Counted from the stretch's first letter, positions 1 to 12,044 are shown. The stretch is 64,000 nt of DNA from Romanomermis culicivorax (GCA_963922205.1 CAWUHX010000281.1:248001-312000), one strand, 5' to 3'. Notes: a model not told the origin generated them from the sequence alone. Numbers and translations: made by a program.

Positions 1-412
1 TTCTAAATATATGCAATAGTTTGATCGTTTTGCCGAATATTCATGCATGGAAAAAAATATTTTATTTTGCTCGCTTTTTTTTCACTAAAAGCGAACGATT
101 CGTGCGTTCTCCTTATTTTATTTAGAAAGCTTGTACCTGATTTAGTAAGGTATGAATTTCTGTACCAACATTGTCTGGGGAGAGGGGCGCAATGCAAACC
201 CCCCAAAAAAAATTTTTTTCGAACTTTGACGGCGAATTTCGGGTTCTTTCTACAGTAATTTTAGCCACTTCTAGACAGTTTTAAAAAGCACAGGAACGTG
301 TGAATCAGATAAAAAATACACTGAATTTCATGCAATACCTGCCGAGTTATGTACATTAAAAAAAAAGTATGTTTATTGCATGACCCTTTAGGGGTTAATT
401 TTGGGGTACGCT
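1..412. other. No gene recognised
   Basis: AT-rich sequence with short A and T runs. The open frames on both strands lack coding character, splice signals or a recognisable family. It may be diverged upstream sequence of the LTR fragment that follows, but I could not align it to the full-length LTR copies elsewhere in the window. Confidence 0.4.
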
Positions 413-551
413 TGTCGGGTTTAAGTACTCTAATTAAGTTATTTGTCCGGTAAGCATGGGTGTTGGAAATACGTGCATTAAGGACGAACTCTGGAACCCA
501 CTCCTGCCTGCTTTCATCCAATACCCCGACAACATATATTAAAATACAACA
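413..551 (+). repeat. 3' fragment of the solo-LTR family
   Basis: The block starts at GTCGGGTTTAAGTACT and ends in AAAATACAACA. It matches the last quarter of the full LTRs at 20448, 23061, 24438, 29711 and 41150, sharing the GGGTTTAAGTA, GGTAAGC and CATTAAGGA segments in the same order and spacing. The 5' part with the TGTTGTAG terminus is missing, so this is a truncated relic in the same orientation as the other copies. Confidence 0.65.
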
Positions 552-584
552 TGTACAACGAAAATACATACAAACATGCTTATA

Positions 585-1335
585 CAGGGTGAGCCAGAAA
601 AAAAGGCGACTGGTACTGACTTCCATAGTTTTCAAATGGGTCAAGCTTTTTTTAATGCGGTTACCTGCCCTCGATAGATGAAACATTTGGCATCAAAATT
701 GCCAAGTTTTAGTCAGATTGCTCCAATATTGATTGACTAGAATTAAAGATACTAAACGTCGGTTTTTTTGCAAATAAATTTTTAAAAATTGACAGAATCA
801 ACATGTTTTACAACAGATTAGTACAATAGATCCCATCATGAGGACCATATAACAGCTGGAAACTACAAGAGAGCTATTTTAGTGTGTCCAATTTCTGTTT
901 GACTGATAATTTTAATCATTTTTCGATGTGGTCAACCAAAGAATACCTTTTGTTTTGATTTCACTTTTTTTCCAATTTCAAAACAAAAAATCCTGAAAAA
1001 AAGCCCCATATTGAAATAAGAAGTTGATAACTTTAAATAACGTGTAACTTACAAATCTGGTTGACTTTTAAAGTATTATTGTGTGTAAAAAGTTTTACAA
1101 AACTTTTCTCACAATAGGACAACTTTTACTTTGATTTCACAATTTTTACTTTTGGAAAAATGACCACTTTTACTAAATTTCTGTTTGTGCAGTCCAAATG
1201 AATGCTAAGAGCATAAAACTTGGTCTCTATAACAAAAATAAACAGGGCATTTTAATGCAGCAATTCGCATTAAAAGATCTTCATCCATCTGAAAGTTATG
1301 AAAGTCAGCACCAGTCGTCTTTTTTTGGCTCACCC
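585..1335. mobile_element. Non-autonomous Tc1/mariner-type TIR element, copy 1
   Basis: The left end CAGGGTGAGCCAGAAAAAAA, followed by GGCGACTGGT and a TGACTTCCATA-like stretch, is mirrored at 1290-1335 by the reverse complement (GAAAGTCAGCACCAGTCG, then TTTTTTTGGCTCACCC). This gives terminal inverted repeats of about 45 bp. A TA dinucleotide precedes the left end; the right end has drifted. The interior is AT-rich with no transposase. Copy 2 lies at 13011-14107. The superfamily is inferred from the terminus and the TA flank. Confidence 0.75.
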
Positions 1336-1474
1336 ATCAAAATTTAACACATAGGTATGACAATATTGAAAGTTTTGGGTCTGTGTCCTGGTCCAAAATT
1401 TAAAGAACCTCAGATCCAGGTCCAGCAAAATAGTTAGGTAATTTCAGATCTCATTTTAGGTCAGGGTCCATCAT

Positions 1475-4168
1475 ATTACTGGCCTGTACACAAGGTACAC
1501 AAACGATACCCCTGTACAAAACATATACTGCAAAGTTTACTGCCTTTTCTGTGCAGAGCAATACAGGGGGTGTAGAAAGTATAGTCGACGATGTAATACA
1601 ATCCAAATTTCATTAGGGGTGTAGAGTGATACAGGTGGTGTAGAAAGCACCCCCCAAGATTCAATGTGTAAAATTCGACTTCAATGTATGAAGTATGCCT
1701 GATGCTTCAATTGGCAAAATTTGACTTCCTTGTAGAAAGTAGGGATGGGTCGAATACCAGATTCGGATTCAGCTGGATTTGGTCTTTTTTTCTGGATTTG
1801 GATTCAGATTCGGATTCAACTTCACTGATTTTCCAGATTCGGACTCGGGTTCCGTAGTCTTGTCCAAAATTTTAGACCAAATCCCAAATCTCAATCCATT
1901 CTTAATTTGAAGTATGTTGGAAAAAATGTTATCTTTCTGTGACATCTTGAAAATGACGTTAAAAAATACATATTCAGTAAAAATAGCTAATAAAACCTAT
2001 ATGTTACTGTCATCATGACAATATGAATAGAATAATAAACTGGGACTTAATGATAACTGTGAAGAGATACAATTCCATGATTATGCCTCAAAGACATAGC
2101 CTAAGTATGCTTAATGAGTAATGTATCCCAAAGCATTCAATCAAAAGGTTAGAAGTTAGAAGCCGCAATGCATAATTTTTGCACAACGCTGAAAGTTTCT
2201 TGAGTGAAAAGCTTTTCAAAACTGAAAAAATTTTCTGAAAATGTCCAAAAAATGATTGCTTTGCTAAAACTACAAAAAGTTTAATAATAATTTAGTCTAT
2301 AAACGAATAAGACTAAACAAACCGACCTATTCTGATATGTTTTAACATGAAAAATAGTAACACGTCCTGTCTCATCTACACTCCACATTGAAATGTACAT
2401 AAATATTACGAATGTCTGATTTTATTGAATTCTTCATTCAAATTCTGCAAATTTCGCCTCTCGAACCATCATTCTCATGTTTCAACTGGCAATTGATACT
2501 AAATTTTCTGCTAGCAATATTTGTTGAATTAAATGCTCTTCAACTTTCATCTCAATGTTGAGCTTTGCTTCTTGAAAATTTTATCTTATAGTTTTTCAGC
2601 TCTGTACAAAAAAGCATCAAACAAATGTCTGCTCCAACCCTTAATAGTCTGCTAGGAGTAGCAGAGAAACCCTGGTTCTATAAAATAAATATGTTAAAGT
2701 AAAATAATTACATTAACCTATACAAATTGTACTTAATAAATGGTGTGCATTTGATTTGACAAAAATTAATGTAGGATTTGGATTCTGATTCGGATTCACC
2801 CGAATTCTAAATGTCAGATTTAGATTGGGATTCGGATTTGGTACTTACTAATTTCCTGGATTCGGATTCAGAATCAGATTCAGAAACTACATAAATTTGG
2901 ATTTGTCCCATCCCTAGTAGAAAGTATGCCCTCAATGGGTAAAATTCGACCCCAATGTACCTCGACCAACACAGATGTCAAAATCGATCGGGCAATGTTT
3001 CCCAAAAAATTTCAATGCAACTGTCGAAATGTAACAATCTAGTAGTATTACTCATTTTTTACAATACTTTTTCCAAAAATTTGTTCAGGACATGTTTTTC
3101 TATTGCAGATGTACTTACCATAGCAGTCATCCCACATCTATTCAAAATTGGTGAAGTGGACAAAGCCACAATTTGACCAAGAAACAAGATGTTTATCATT
3201 CTTACAACTTTGGTGTGTTGTGGGTCCATTCCTTATTATATTTGTTCATTTTACGGCCAATAAAACGGAACATTGACAGCCCCCAACAATTTGCATATTA
3301 TTGGTAGAATATTATTTTATTATTATTATCACTATTGATAATAATACTGACGCAATTAGCGGTGGCAGGAGCCACTCACATGGGATCCATTACCAAGGAA
3401 AGTCCCAGCCTACCGGGACATCATTATAGTGAGTTCTCCTTATTTGTGTAAGCCTTTAGGAAGCATATGGGGAGACCCTGATTGCTTTTTGATTGCAAGA
3501 GTTAGAGTTCCGAGTTACTTGACTGTTGCACTGTACTCAAATTATTACTAATAGGAAGCTCTCTTGAGCAACCTTTGGTAGCTAGTTGGAGACAAGCTGA
3601 TAGCTTTTTTGAATATATTGCTGACATCTTCAGATCTAAGCAGATAAATAAACATAACATTTTGATGACTTTCTATTGTTTTTTGTTTCTGGGATGCATG
3701 TTTTACTGCATTGTTTTTGGGACGCATGTTTCACTGTTTCTGAATATGATTTTCACTTATTTAGAACACAATTTCTCACAAAAAACTTGGAATATTGTCT
3801 TCCAAAACATTGAAAAACCAATCCCAAAAACAATGCTTAAGCATAGGGAATCATTGAAAAACGTGTCCTGAGTATGTATGAATTGTGTCCCAAACAAAAT
3901 TTTTGAGAAAAATTGGTAAAAAAATGAGTGAAACTGTTAGATCATTAGATTCTACCACTTGCATTGAAATTTTTTGGGAGAGACATTTCATCAGCTATTT
4001 TAACATTCAGAGTCAGTCGAGGTACATTGAGATCAAATTTTACATATTTAAGCTTTTTGGGGCATACTTTCAGCATCGAAGTCGAATTTTACGTGTTGAA
4101 GTTTTGAGCATAGTTTCTACAAGGGGTATCTTTTGTGTACCCCCTGTAAAGGGCCTGTACTTGTGACA
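1475..4168. mobile_element. Foldback element with long inverted arms, copy 1
   Basis: The left arm begins GGCCTGTACACAAGGTACAC and holds GATACCCCTGTAC. The right end carries the inverse (GGGGTATCTTTTGTGTACCC, then GGGCCTGTAC). Inside, the left arm has repeated CAATGTAGAAAGTA/AAATTCGACTTC motifs that reappear inverted near 4030-4110. The same architecture occurs in a shorter intact copy at 6185-7159. The left arm is interrupted by a 1,177-bp hAT-type insertion. The middle (about 3180-3880) is not shared with copy 2 and may hold further insertions; the open frame at 3575-3871 there has no recognisable function. Confidence 0.6.
1740..2916. mobile_element. Non-autonomous hAT-type element nested in the foldback element
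   Basis: The termini are TAGGGATGGGTCGAAT and its inverse (GTCCCATCCCTA). The element is flanked by a perfect 8-bp target duplication GTAGAAAG at 1732-1739 and 2917-2924. An 8-bp duplication with a TAGGG-type terminus fits the hAT superfamily. Subterminal regions on both sides are packed with GGATTCGGATTC-like iterations, typical of transposase-binding arrays. No transposase fragment is visible. It is younger than the foldback element it interrupts. Confidence 0.85.
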
Positions 4169-4325
4169 TACTTTTACTTTTGTGTATACCTTTATATCAT
4201 GAAAGCAATTGAGATGTGTTGGTCCAAAATTTTGAAAATATTGTTAAGGGTCTGGGTCGAAAATTGGAGAATATTGGGTCTGGGTCCAGCAAAATGGTTG
4301 GATAATTTTGGATCTCATGGATGAT

Positions 4326-5800
4326 GATTCGAGATATATCTGCAGAAAATTTCGCAACAACAATTACATGGTAATTGGCAATTTGTTCTCATTTTTTGAG
4401 CAATAAATCAAGAATATTTTCAATTATCATAGTTGTGAACTAATTATTCATCATATATAAAATATAATTACTTATGTAAAGTAACAAAAAAATGTATGAA
4501 AACATAGTCACTGGATTAAATAAAACAAATGTGGTTTTTTTAATAATATCATAATCAATAAAATCTATATATAAAATACGTTTGGCCAATTCCACATATC
4601 ACTGCCCAAGAATAAGCCAAAAACTAACAACTACATGACATTTGACCAATTTCTTGTTTGTTCTTTAACCAAATTTTTAAAACATTTTTATGTTCTGTCT
4701 TGAATAATGACTTGACTAAGTTAAAAATAGATTAGCCTTGAAATAATTAGTGAATATCCAACTAGAATCCTAGCTGGTAGACAGGTGAGTTTAATATGGC
4801 TAACTAACACAACATACAATATCAATGCACTAAATAGTACAATAAATAAATGAATGAATATACGAAACAACACAGCTTAATATTGTGGAATGTTCCAGAA
4901 CTCTCCAGTACAGTACATAAAAAAACAGTACATGAAATGTACCTGCACATTATATTTCAGATCATGCTGTAAGATGTGCATCACTTGTACTTGCACATCA
5001 TGCAATGTGATCATAATAGCATATGAATCATTTTACAACTCCATTTCCTTTCAAATATTGCTTCAAACATATATATTCAGACTCCTCACAATCCCAGGTA
5101 TTCAGGTCAGTTGAAAAACCAAGTCACTCAATACATACCGAGATTCATTTGCATAAAATACAAGCACATTTCAATATATGCCTTGAAATCCTAGCATCTT
5201 CAGAACTCAAACCTGGTCCATCAGCGCGTGGATCAAATGCACATATGGCTGCACAATTGCAGCAGAAACTACTGATACTATATACGTTTAAGAATTTTGG
5301 TGTTATCTCAAGTAACAGCTTGATTTCCAAGAGCCTCCACAGGACAGGACCTTCAGTTGCAGCTCCTGTGCTCTAAGCCTAAGCCTTAGTGAAATTTTAA
5401 AGATATTCACTGATTACAGAATATAACACATTCAGGGCTTGAAAAGCACTGTAGTGTATTCTTGAGAACCAACAATTAATAGATCAGTCTTACAGTAAAA
5501 CTGCATATTACAGTAAATGGGGCTTTGAGATGTCAGAATGTCATTCTAGACAATGTTTATATGATGAATGAAGCCCAAACATTCCAAATTTTCGGATTTG
5601 TTATGTTTCACTGCATGACATGCAAGTTTACATTATAAAACATTTAAAATGCACATGATATATACTGTAAATCCATTTAGCTTTAATGTATACTGTATAT
5701 CCGATTAGCTTCTTATCAATTCCCATCAACTTTTAGTGTCCAATTTTCATGTCGAGTTGCCTCATCTGGATTTGCCTTTTGTTGTGTTATACTTCCCACT
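4326..5800. other. AT-rich intergenic DNA with one dispersed repeat
   Basis: There is no credible gene. The frame at 5023-5376 is open for 117 codons but has no family resemblance or splice context. The only structured component is the 4689-4993 repeat listed separately. Confidence 0.5.
4689..4993. repeat. Dispersed repeat also nested at 13050-13430
   Basis: The segment starting TTCTGTCTTGAATAATGACT and running through AAATAGATTAGCCTT, GTGGAATGTTC and GAAATGTACCTGCACAT is collinear with 13055-13425. There the same sequence interrupts a mariner-type element. The second location shows that it is mobile or derived from a mobile element. I could not define its termini or a target duplication. 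Confidence 0.65.
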
Positions 5801-6165
5801 TTACCAATAGTATGCAGACAACCTGTTACCTTTGCTCAGGTCTTCAGTGAAAGCTAAGCTCAGTCGGGGACTTGAAACCAGGATATTGGGACTACTATCT
5901 ACACACTCTAACCAACTGAACCAAACAAGCAACAGGAAATGTGCACCCAGGTAGATCAAAAATCAAAGCTGAGGAGGCTGCCATGGCCACTCTCAACATC
6001 CTTCTGCTATACAGTTTTGCTGACTGTCAAGGGCCATCAGTGCTAAAGCAATCTGTTCCCCTTGCTTGTGTTCTCAGTAGAAGTTATGCTCCATCCTGGA
6101 GTTGAACCCAGGCTACTGTCTCTTGGCTCTAACCAAGTGAGCCAACAAAAGAATGGAAAGATGCC
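5800..6165 (-). repeat. tRNA-derived SINE, two tandem units
   Basis: On the minus strand, 5858-5930 forms a 73-nt tRNA-like body with the TTGGTTAGAG A-box region and a degenerate GGTTTCAAGTCC B box. A second, more damaged unit follows at about 6085-6150. The units are joined by the same spacer (GGCCACTCTCAACATCC, CTGTCAAGGGCCATC) seen in the copies at 25690-25930 and 40565-41120. The copies are diverged and are unlikely to make functional tRNA. Confidence 0.7.
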
Positions 6166-6184
6166 CTGAATTTGCAATGGAAGT

Positions 6185-7159
6185 AGTTATACAGGCCCAT
6201 ACAGTGGGTACACAAAAGATACCCATGTACAGAATATAGGCAACAAAGTATATCGCAATAACTGTGGGGAATACAGGGGGTTGTAGAAGGTATTGTCCAC
6301 GAAGCAATATGATCTAAGTTAGTTAAAAGTGAGGGGTGGTGTAGAAAGCATGTCTGAAGCTTCAATGTGTGAAATTCGACTTCGATGTAGAAAGTGTGCT
6401 CTAAGATTTACTGGGCTAAATTTAACTTCAATGTAGAAAGTACCCCTCAGCTGAGTCAAACGTTAAAATTGATGATGCAATGTCTCCCAAAAAAATTTAA
6501 GTGCGACTCTTAGAATCTAGCAATCTAATGGCTTTACTCATTTTTTCACAGAATATTTACAGAAAATTTTGTTCAGGACCCAATTTCCACATATTTGTGA
6601 CACATTTTGTATGACTCTCTCTGCTTAAAGATTGATTTTGGGACCCAATTTTCAAATATTTGGACACATTTTTTCACAAAATGCAAGGAAAGTTGTCTTA
6701 AAACTCTTAGATTTTTATATTCTAAGAAATGTACCCAAGATTTTTGGAGACATTGCATCATCAAATTTTAATGTCCTAGTCGGCTGATGTGTACTTTCTA
6801 CATCACAGTCAAATTTTACTTCTTGAAGCTTCATGCGCACTTTTCACATGGAAGTCAAATTTTACACTTTAAAGCTTTGGGTGTACTTTCTACTCCCCTC
6901 CCATATTGCCCCACTGGTTGTATGAATTTGGATAATTGGCTCTACTCTCTACACATTGTTTAACAAATTAGGATCTTATTACATGGTTGACTACACTTTC
7001 TATACTCTCTATATTGCCCAACACATTATGTGAATTTGGATCCTCAGCCATATTAGCTACACCCCCTGTATCAGCCTGTACAGTCAAGGTGGCAAACTTT
7101 GATGCCTATGTTTTGTACATGGGTATCTTTTGTGCACCTCCTGTACAGACTCATATAAC
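6185..7159. mobile_element. Foldback element, copy 2
   Basis: The ends are AGTTATACAGGCCCATAC and, inverted, the segment ending CTCCTGTACAGACTCATATAACT. GGGTACACAAAAGATACCCA near the left end is matched by GGGTATCTTTTGTGCACC near the right. Complementarity continues inward: the TGCAATGTCTCCCAAAAAAAT block near 6477 pairs with the TTTTTGGAGACATTGCA block near 6737. The arms are therefore several hundred bases long with a short loop. No coding sequence is visible. The related, interrupted copy lies at 1475-4168. Confidence 0.7.
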
Positions 7160-7839
7160 TATTAATCGATTGTAGTATAGGTGCAAGGCTGGTGGAAAGA
7201 CCACTCAAATTGCAATAATTCCTAGTTGGTGTGTCTGCTGTGAGCACCCTCGACATTTAACTTTGAAAAGGCAAATGGATAATTTTAGAACCATCTAAGT
7301 GGATCAATTGGAGCAGTTGCTAACTGTTACATCCAAATAACGATTGCAAAACAATTCAGCTTACTTTATTGAGATAATACAAATTGGAGTTACAAAATAA
7401 GAAAGAATATACGATGTGGAAAACTGAAAAATAATTAGGTTACAAGTGTTTATTATCTCAAAATTCAACACATAGGTATAGCAAATTACACAACAACAGT
7501 TACATAGAAAAAAAATTAACTTGTTCTCCTTTCTACAGCTATAAATCAATTCATGTACTTAAGCATGCTATATTACCCGACTTAACAGCCCCCACCCATT
7601 CAACTCCTCCTCCATTTAAGCCCCCCTGTAAGTATCACTTGAAAATATAAGTGCATCCACTCAGTTAAGCATTCTCTAAATTATAGCTATCTTGTGTACT
7701 AAGTATACTCATTTGAGTAAGTAATCTATTGTGTATTAAATTTGTAACTTAGCTATTTGATAATATGTTGCTTGGGTTAATATGTTTATACTGTAGCTTT
7801 TTTTTGCAAATTTATTTATTTATTTATTTTTCATTTTTT
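7160..7839. other. No gene recognised
   Basis: AT-rich sequence with a T-rich tract (7795-7850) leading into the SINE. Nothing else is identifiable. Confidence 0.4.
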
Positions 7840-8275
7840 TTACATTTTTGCAGGTACACCTACCCATTTTCCTATAGCGGAAAAAGCAGGCTTTACAGGA
7901 CTATATGGTCATACAAGTGCCCACCTTATATGAGAGGCACTCTTTGGGTGCTTTTTACTGCCTAGTGGAGGCTACATTCCACAGGCTGGCATCTCCCCGA
8001 CAAGTAGCACTTGATCGACTACCTACCTCATAATGGAATAGGTCCATCTCCTCATTCGCCCCACTATCCCCAACATGCTTACTGGGATCAGTGGATCCCG
8101 GCAAGCAGTGTTCCAAGCTCACCTACACAATTTATCTACCCCGAGAGGATGGCAGGCTGTGTCTGTCTGGGCCAGCTACCAGAAATTCAATTTCAGGTTA
8201 CACCCCGAATCGAACCTGGTTCTTGAGACTAGCAGTCAGAGGCGATAACCACTAGACCAAGACGGCCCTTTTGCA
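7840..8275 (-). mobile_element. tRNA-derived SINE (family 2), copy 1
   Basis: Read on the minus strand, the element starts with a tRNA-like head (TTGGTCTAGTGGTTATCGCC, then GGTTCGATTC as B box). A body follows with CTATTCCATTATGAGGTAGG, TAGCCTCCACTAGGC and CTCTCATATAAGGTGGGCAC, and it ends after AAATGGGTAGGTGTACCTGC. The same order is found on the plus strand at 51712-52143, a truncated head at 33215-33392 and a body fragment at 30535-30635. The length is about 430 bp. It depends on another element for mobility. Confidence 0.8.
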
Positions 8276-8429
8276 AATTTATTCAGATCTGCTTACTTTT
8301 GAGCTTTTTTAGATTTGCAACGTCAAATTCTGAAGTTGTTGATCTCGATTCTGATTTTACATCACATTAAGAACAACACATCCTTTTACATCATGTACAA
8401 ACCAAAATTTGCAGTTACTATGGAAATGA

Positions 8430-9640
8430 GATGAGAGAAGGCCAAATGAGTTTCACAATGGGAGGAAATGTTGGTGCGCTGTCTCACAAGATGATGTGCA
8501 TTTGGATTTGTAATGCATGGACTTCATTGTCAAAAGAAATGATTCAAAGTTTGTTCAAGTACAGTGCATTAATAACACTTTCTGATGCTTCAGAAGACCA
8601 TCTGAATACATGTGAACAAGGCTGTGAAGATGGGTTGGAGCTGTTTGTATGAGTATGATTTGGGCAGAATTCCAGTTGAGACAATGAGGAATATTTGGCA
8701 AGCATATAGTGAACCTGCTGTGTCTGAACGTGCAGTCAAATAGTTTGCAAAGTTCAGGACAGGCACCCACAGTATTAAAGATAAACCACATAGTGGATGA
8801 CAAGGTGAAGTATCAGAAGCAGACATTCAGAAACAGCCCGACCTTGATCCAAAAGCAACAGCCAGGGAAATAGCAGAAGTCCTGATAATTACCCACACTA
8901 CTATTGGAAATGAAATGATGCAGATGAACAAGCTTTGCAAGCTCCAAACATGGGTCCCTCACAAGTTGAGTGATAATGCTAAGCAACAGCGTGTTGTCAT
9001 TTCCATGCTGTTACTTTCATGGTACGAAATTGAGCCATTCATTGATCGAATAATCACTGGAGATGAAGAGTGAGTTGTGTAGGTTAACATCATCTGGAAG
9101 CAACAATGGATCAGCAATGGCTCTAAACGGGCACAAGGGCCGAAGTGTCATCTACACCCATACAAGGATTTGTTATCTGTATCCTTGTCAACCCAGGGAA
9201 TCATCCACTTTGAGTTTCCACCTGGTTTGATCATCACTGTTAAAGTCTATGAAGACCAGCTTGATCCTGTACAAAATGCCTTGATTCAAAAGCAGCCCGC
9301 AATGGTAAACCACAAAGAAGTACTTCTGTGCCAATGCAATTCCCATCCACATGCCACTGCCATTTTCCTGGCAATAATCCAGGAATATATTTAGAGTCGT
9401 TTACCCCATCCACCATATTCCTCAGACATTGCATCATCAAATAATTTTTTTCTAGTCATTGCAGAATAGCCTTGTCAAGGTGAAATTTGAAGATGGTAAC
9501 CAGGTCGAAATGTTATGGTAGAAGTTTTTTGATTCTCAGCCCAAAGCCTTTTATTATGCAGACATTGCAGAGCTACCTGTGAAATGGCAATGTGTGATTG
9601 ATTGTAATGGGGCATATTTTGATGATTGATCATGCTACAT
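8430..9640 (+). pseudogene. Dead mariner-family transposase (1)
   Basis: Translated pieces follow the order of a mariner DD34D transposase. An N-terminal DNA-binding part is followed by a linker at about 8740-8810. Then come WVPHKLSDNAKQQRV (about 8950-8995), IITGDEE (about 9050-9070, first catalytic Asp) and GIIHFE. The segment CNSHPHA stands where the second catalytic Asp would normally precede an N.RPH motif. Next is HPPYSSDIASSNNFF (about 9405-9450, third Asp). At least six in-frame stops and one frame change break it, and the second catalytic Asp appears lost. It is a non-functional relic; its terminal repeats were not identified. Confidence 0.85.
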
Positions 9641-9717
9641 GCAAACGTAATAAAACTCTTAAAATAATGTCAAATTTCCAACATTACGTTCTTGCCGAGG
9701 GTGTAGTTGGCATGGTA

Positions 9718-10168
9718 CACTACCAGGCGAAACTAACCATCCATGCCGGTCGCGTCCAGGATGCGTCCGGAACGCGTCCAGAAACACGTCTCGGATGCAC
9801 CCAGGACACGAGAAGCACACTATACCGACAATAAAATTGACAGGCCATGTGCTTGTGTCACACAAAGCCAAAGAATTTTGCTGAGGCTTCCTTCTTACCT
9901 CCCTATAGAAAGCACACATTATTTACCAGATATGAACGAAAAGTCAATTGTTGTCATACTGTAGGTCAAAACAAAGTGCATATCCACTACACATTAAGAA
10001 AGAACTATGATTGACAGTTATTGCATGAATGTCAATTACTAAGAAAGATGAAAGTTTTCTTTGTGCTGCCGAAAAAGACGCGTTCCGGACGCGACCTGGA
10101 CGCGACCCGGAGGCATCCAGAACGGGTCCCGGACGCGAATTTTTGAGGGTTAGTTTCGCCTGGTAGTG
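9718..10168. mobile_element. GC-iteron MITE, copy 1 (TA target site)
   Basis: The terminal inverted repeats begin CACTACCAGGCGAAACTAAC at the left and end with the inverse at the right. TA flanks both ends (9716-9717, 10169-10170), which fits a Tc1/mariner-type target. Just inside each end lie runs of CGCGTCC/GGACGCG-like iterations, far richer in GC than the host DNA. The centre (GTGTCACACAAAGCC, TATGAACGAAAAGTCAATTG, AATTGACATTCATGC inverted) is conserved in the copies at 23984 and 34963. No coding sequence. Confidence 0.85.
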
Positions 10169-10710
10169 TATGAACTAAGAAAGGAACTCAGAAAAAATAT
10201 GAACTACCCATGTAGAATAGCTAAAGGGTGAGAAATTTTAATTGCTATATCATAATATGTCAGTTTCTAAAAAATAAAGTTAGTGGCCTCTCACTAAGGT
10301 AAATGTGGTGTCAGTTCACATAGCCTTAGATGCAGAAGATTGAGGTATCAATCTCATCAGTGAGCGTTATTTTTCTTATGCCCCCGAAAATATGGACTGG
10401 GGCCTACAGTATGCAGATAACTACAATAAGGAATTCAAAAACTGTCTTTATTCCCCCATGATTCCATTAAACATAATACATTCCATTTTATTATCTTTGA
10501 TGACTTTTTCATTCAGCTTTTATGGTATTCAATATTTATTTATTTACCCAATGATTGGTGTGACACCAACATGTGAGGATGGAAGCATTTTTCAACTATA
10601 TGGCCTCACCTGGGTATATGTGCACATCATTTTGCAGAATGTTGCTGCTTAGTTCTATTCTCTGTACAGGCTTCATTTTTCTTTCTTTTCATGCAAATTG
10701 CATTTGCAGC

Positions 10711-12044
10711 ATGCCGATGTTTCGGAGGATGCCTGGTAAGATATTTACATATCACATATTCTTTCTACAGATACTACACGGATTTCTATGTGGTAAAAAT
10801 TTTTCCTTCTGTTTTACTTTTTTAGGAATTTTATTCATTTTTCTTGGAACAACTGAGCTCTTGGAAAAATCTATAAAATTCATACAAAAAACAAATGGAA
10901 TTTTCGAAAAAATTCAAAAATGATGAATTTGAGACACAAAAAAACTGAAAAAATGAATAAAACCATGAAAAAGTGAAATAATTGGAAAAATACATTATAA
11001 CACATATTTTGAAGAAAAATGTATAAAATAGTGGAGAATGCAAAAAATCTAGAATTTTAAGCGCAGAAAAACTGAAAAAATGTATAAAAGTTACAAATTA
11101 ACAAACTAAAATTCAACAAGAAATGCAAAAAATCATAAAGTTAGAGAGAAGAAAGCTATAATTGTAGAAAAGCTTGAAATTTTAGAATTTGGATTGTAAA
11201 AAACTGCAAAATTCAGAAAACTGTACAGCCTCAAAACTGTGAAATGATATATTTTTTTAATAATGAAATTCCAAAAAAAGATTCAAATTGTAAAAAAATG
11301 TCAATTTTCGGAAAATTCATTAGATTTCAAAAATTTCTGCGCAAAATACAAAAAAAGCATAAAACCATAAAACATTAAAACCATGCAATTATAAATTAAA
11401 ACAAACTGGGTAAAATTGTGGGTGAATAAATAGAATCCTAAAAAATGTATTTTAGAAATTGAAATGGAAAAAAATGAAGAAATGCGTTTGGAAGCCATAA
11501 AATCACAAAACTGTAAATTCAAGGATACTATGTGTAAAATCATAAGATTCTAGGGAAAAACAAATAAAATCCTTGAAAATGCATTAAATTCTGGAATTTT
11601 AAATACATAAACCAAGAAAATTACTAAAACAGTAAAAATTTGTGAATTTAATTTTGTACTAAAAATATACAACTAGAAAATAATCAAAATTCTAATTAAT
11701 GAAATTTTCAAATTTGAAATACAAAAAACTGGAAAAGCAAATTCAAGTCATGTAGTACACTGCTAACCCATACATCCGACCCATGAGACCATAAGTTCCA
11801 GACTGTTGTGAGGATGTAAATTCTGATTTCAAAATTTGCTATTTGAAACTTTTTATTTTTTTCAGCCAATCGAACAACAAACTATACTATTGTAAATCTT
11901 AATGAAGATCCTATCCACAGTTATGACCAGTTATTGATGAATCAAACGACTGAAAATCAACCAGTAAAGAGGAAAATATCCAATGCTAAAGGAAGATGCC
12001 TGATCAGAATGCAGCTGGTGCACTTTCCATATTCAGTTGTCTAA
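10711..12044 (+). CDS. Candidate two-exon small gene, unknown function
   Basis: Exon 1 would be 10711-10735. It starts at an ATG placed one base after a TTTGCAG acceptor (10704-10709) and ends at a GGTAAG donor. Exon 2 is 11866-12044, opening after TTTTTTTCAG and closing with TAA. The phases join cleanly (one base plus two), giving about 67 residues. Exon 2 encodes a hydrophilic stretch containing NRTTNYTIVNLNEDPIHSYD and a basic VKRKISNAKGR segment. No family is recognised. The acceptor next to the ATG resembles a spliced-leader trans-splice site. The intron is AT-rich and repetitive. The call rests on splice signals and residue composition only. Confidence 0.35.
10840..11760. repeat. AT-rich degenerate A/T tract
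   Basis: About 900 bases made of irregular reiterations of words such as CTGAAAAAATG, TGTAAAAA, ATTTTAGAATT and AAAACCATAAAA. No reading frame survives with coding character. It lies inside the intron of the candidate gene at 10711-12044. It looks like a decayed minisatellite or slippage product. Confidence 0.5.

Noticed and set aside
261-686. A 141-codon minus-strand frame.
   Set aside because: It crosses the LTR fragment and the terminal repeat of a mariner-type element, so it is chance.
9740-10140. Iterated CGCGTCC/GGACGCG words considered as a CRISPR-like array.
   Set aside because: The words are irregularly spaced, lie inside a MITE with clear inverted ends, and the genome is eukaryotic.
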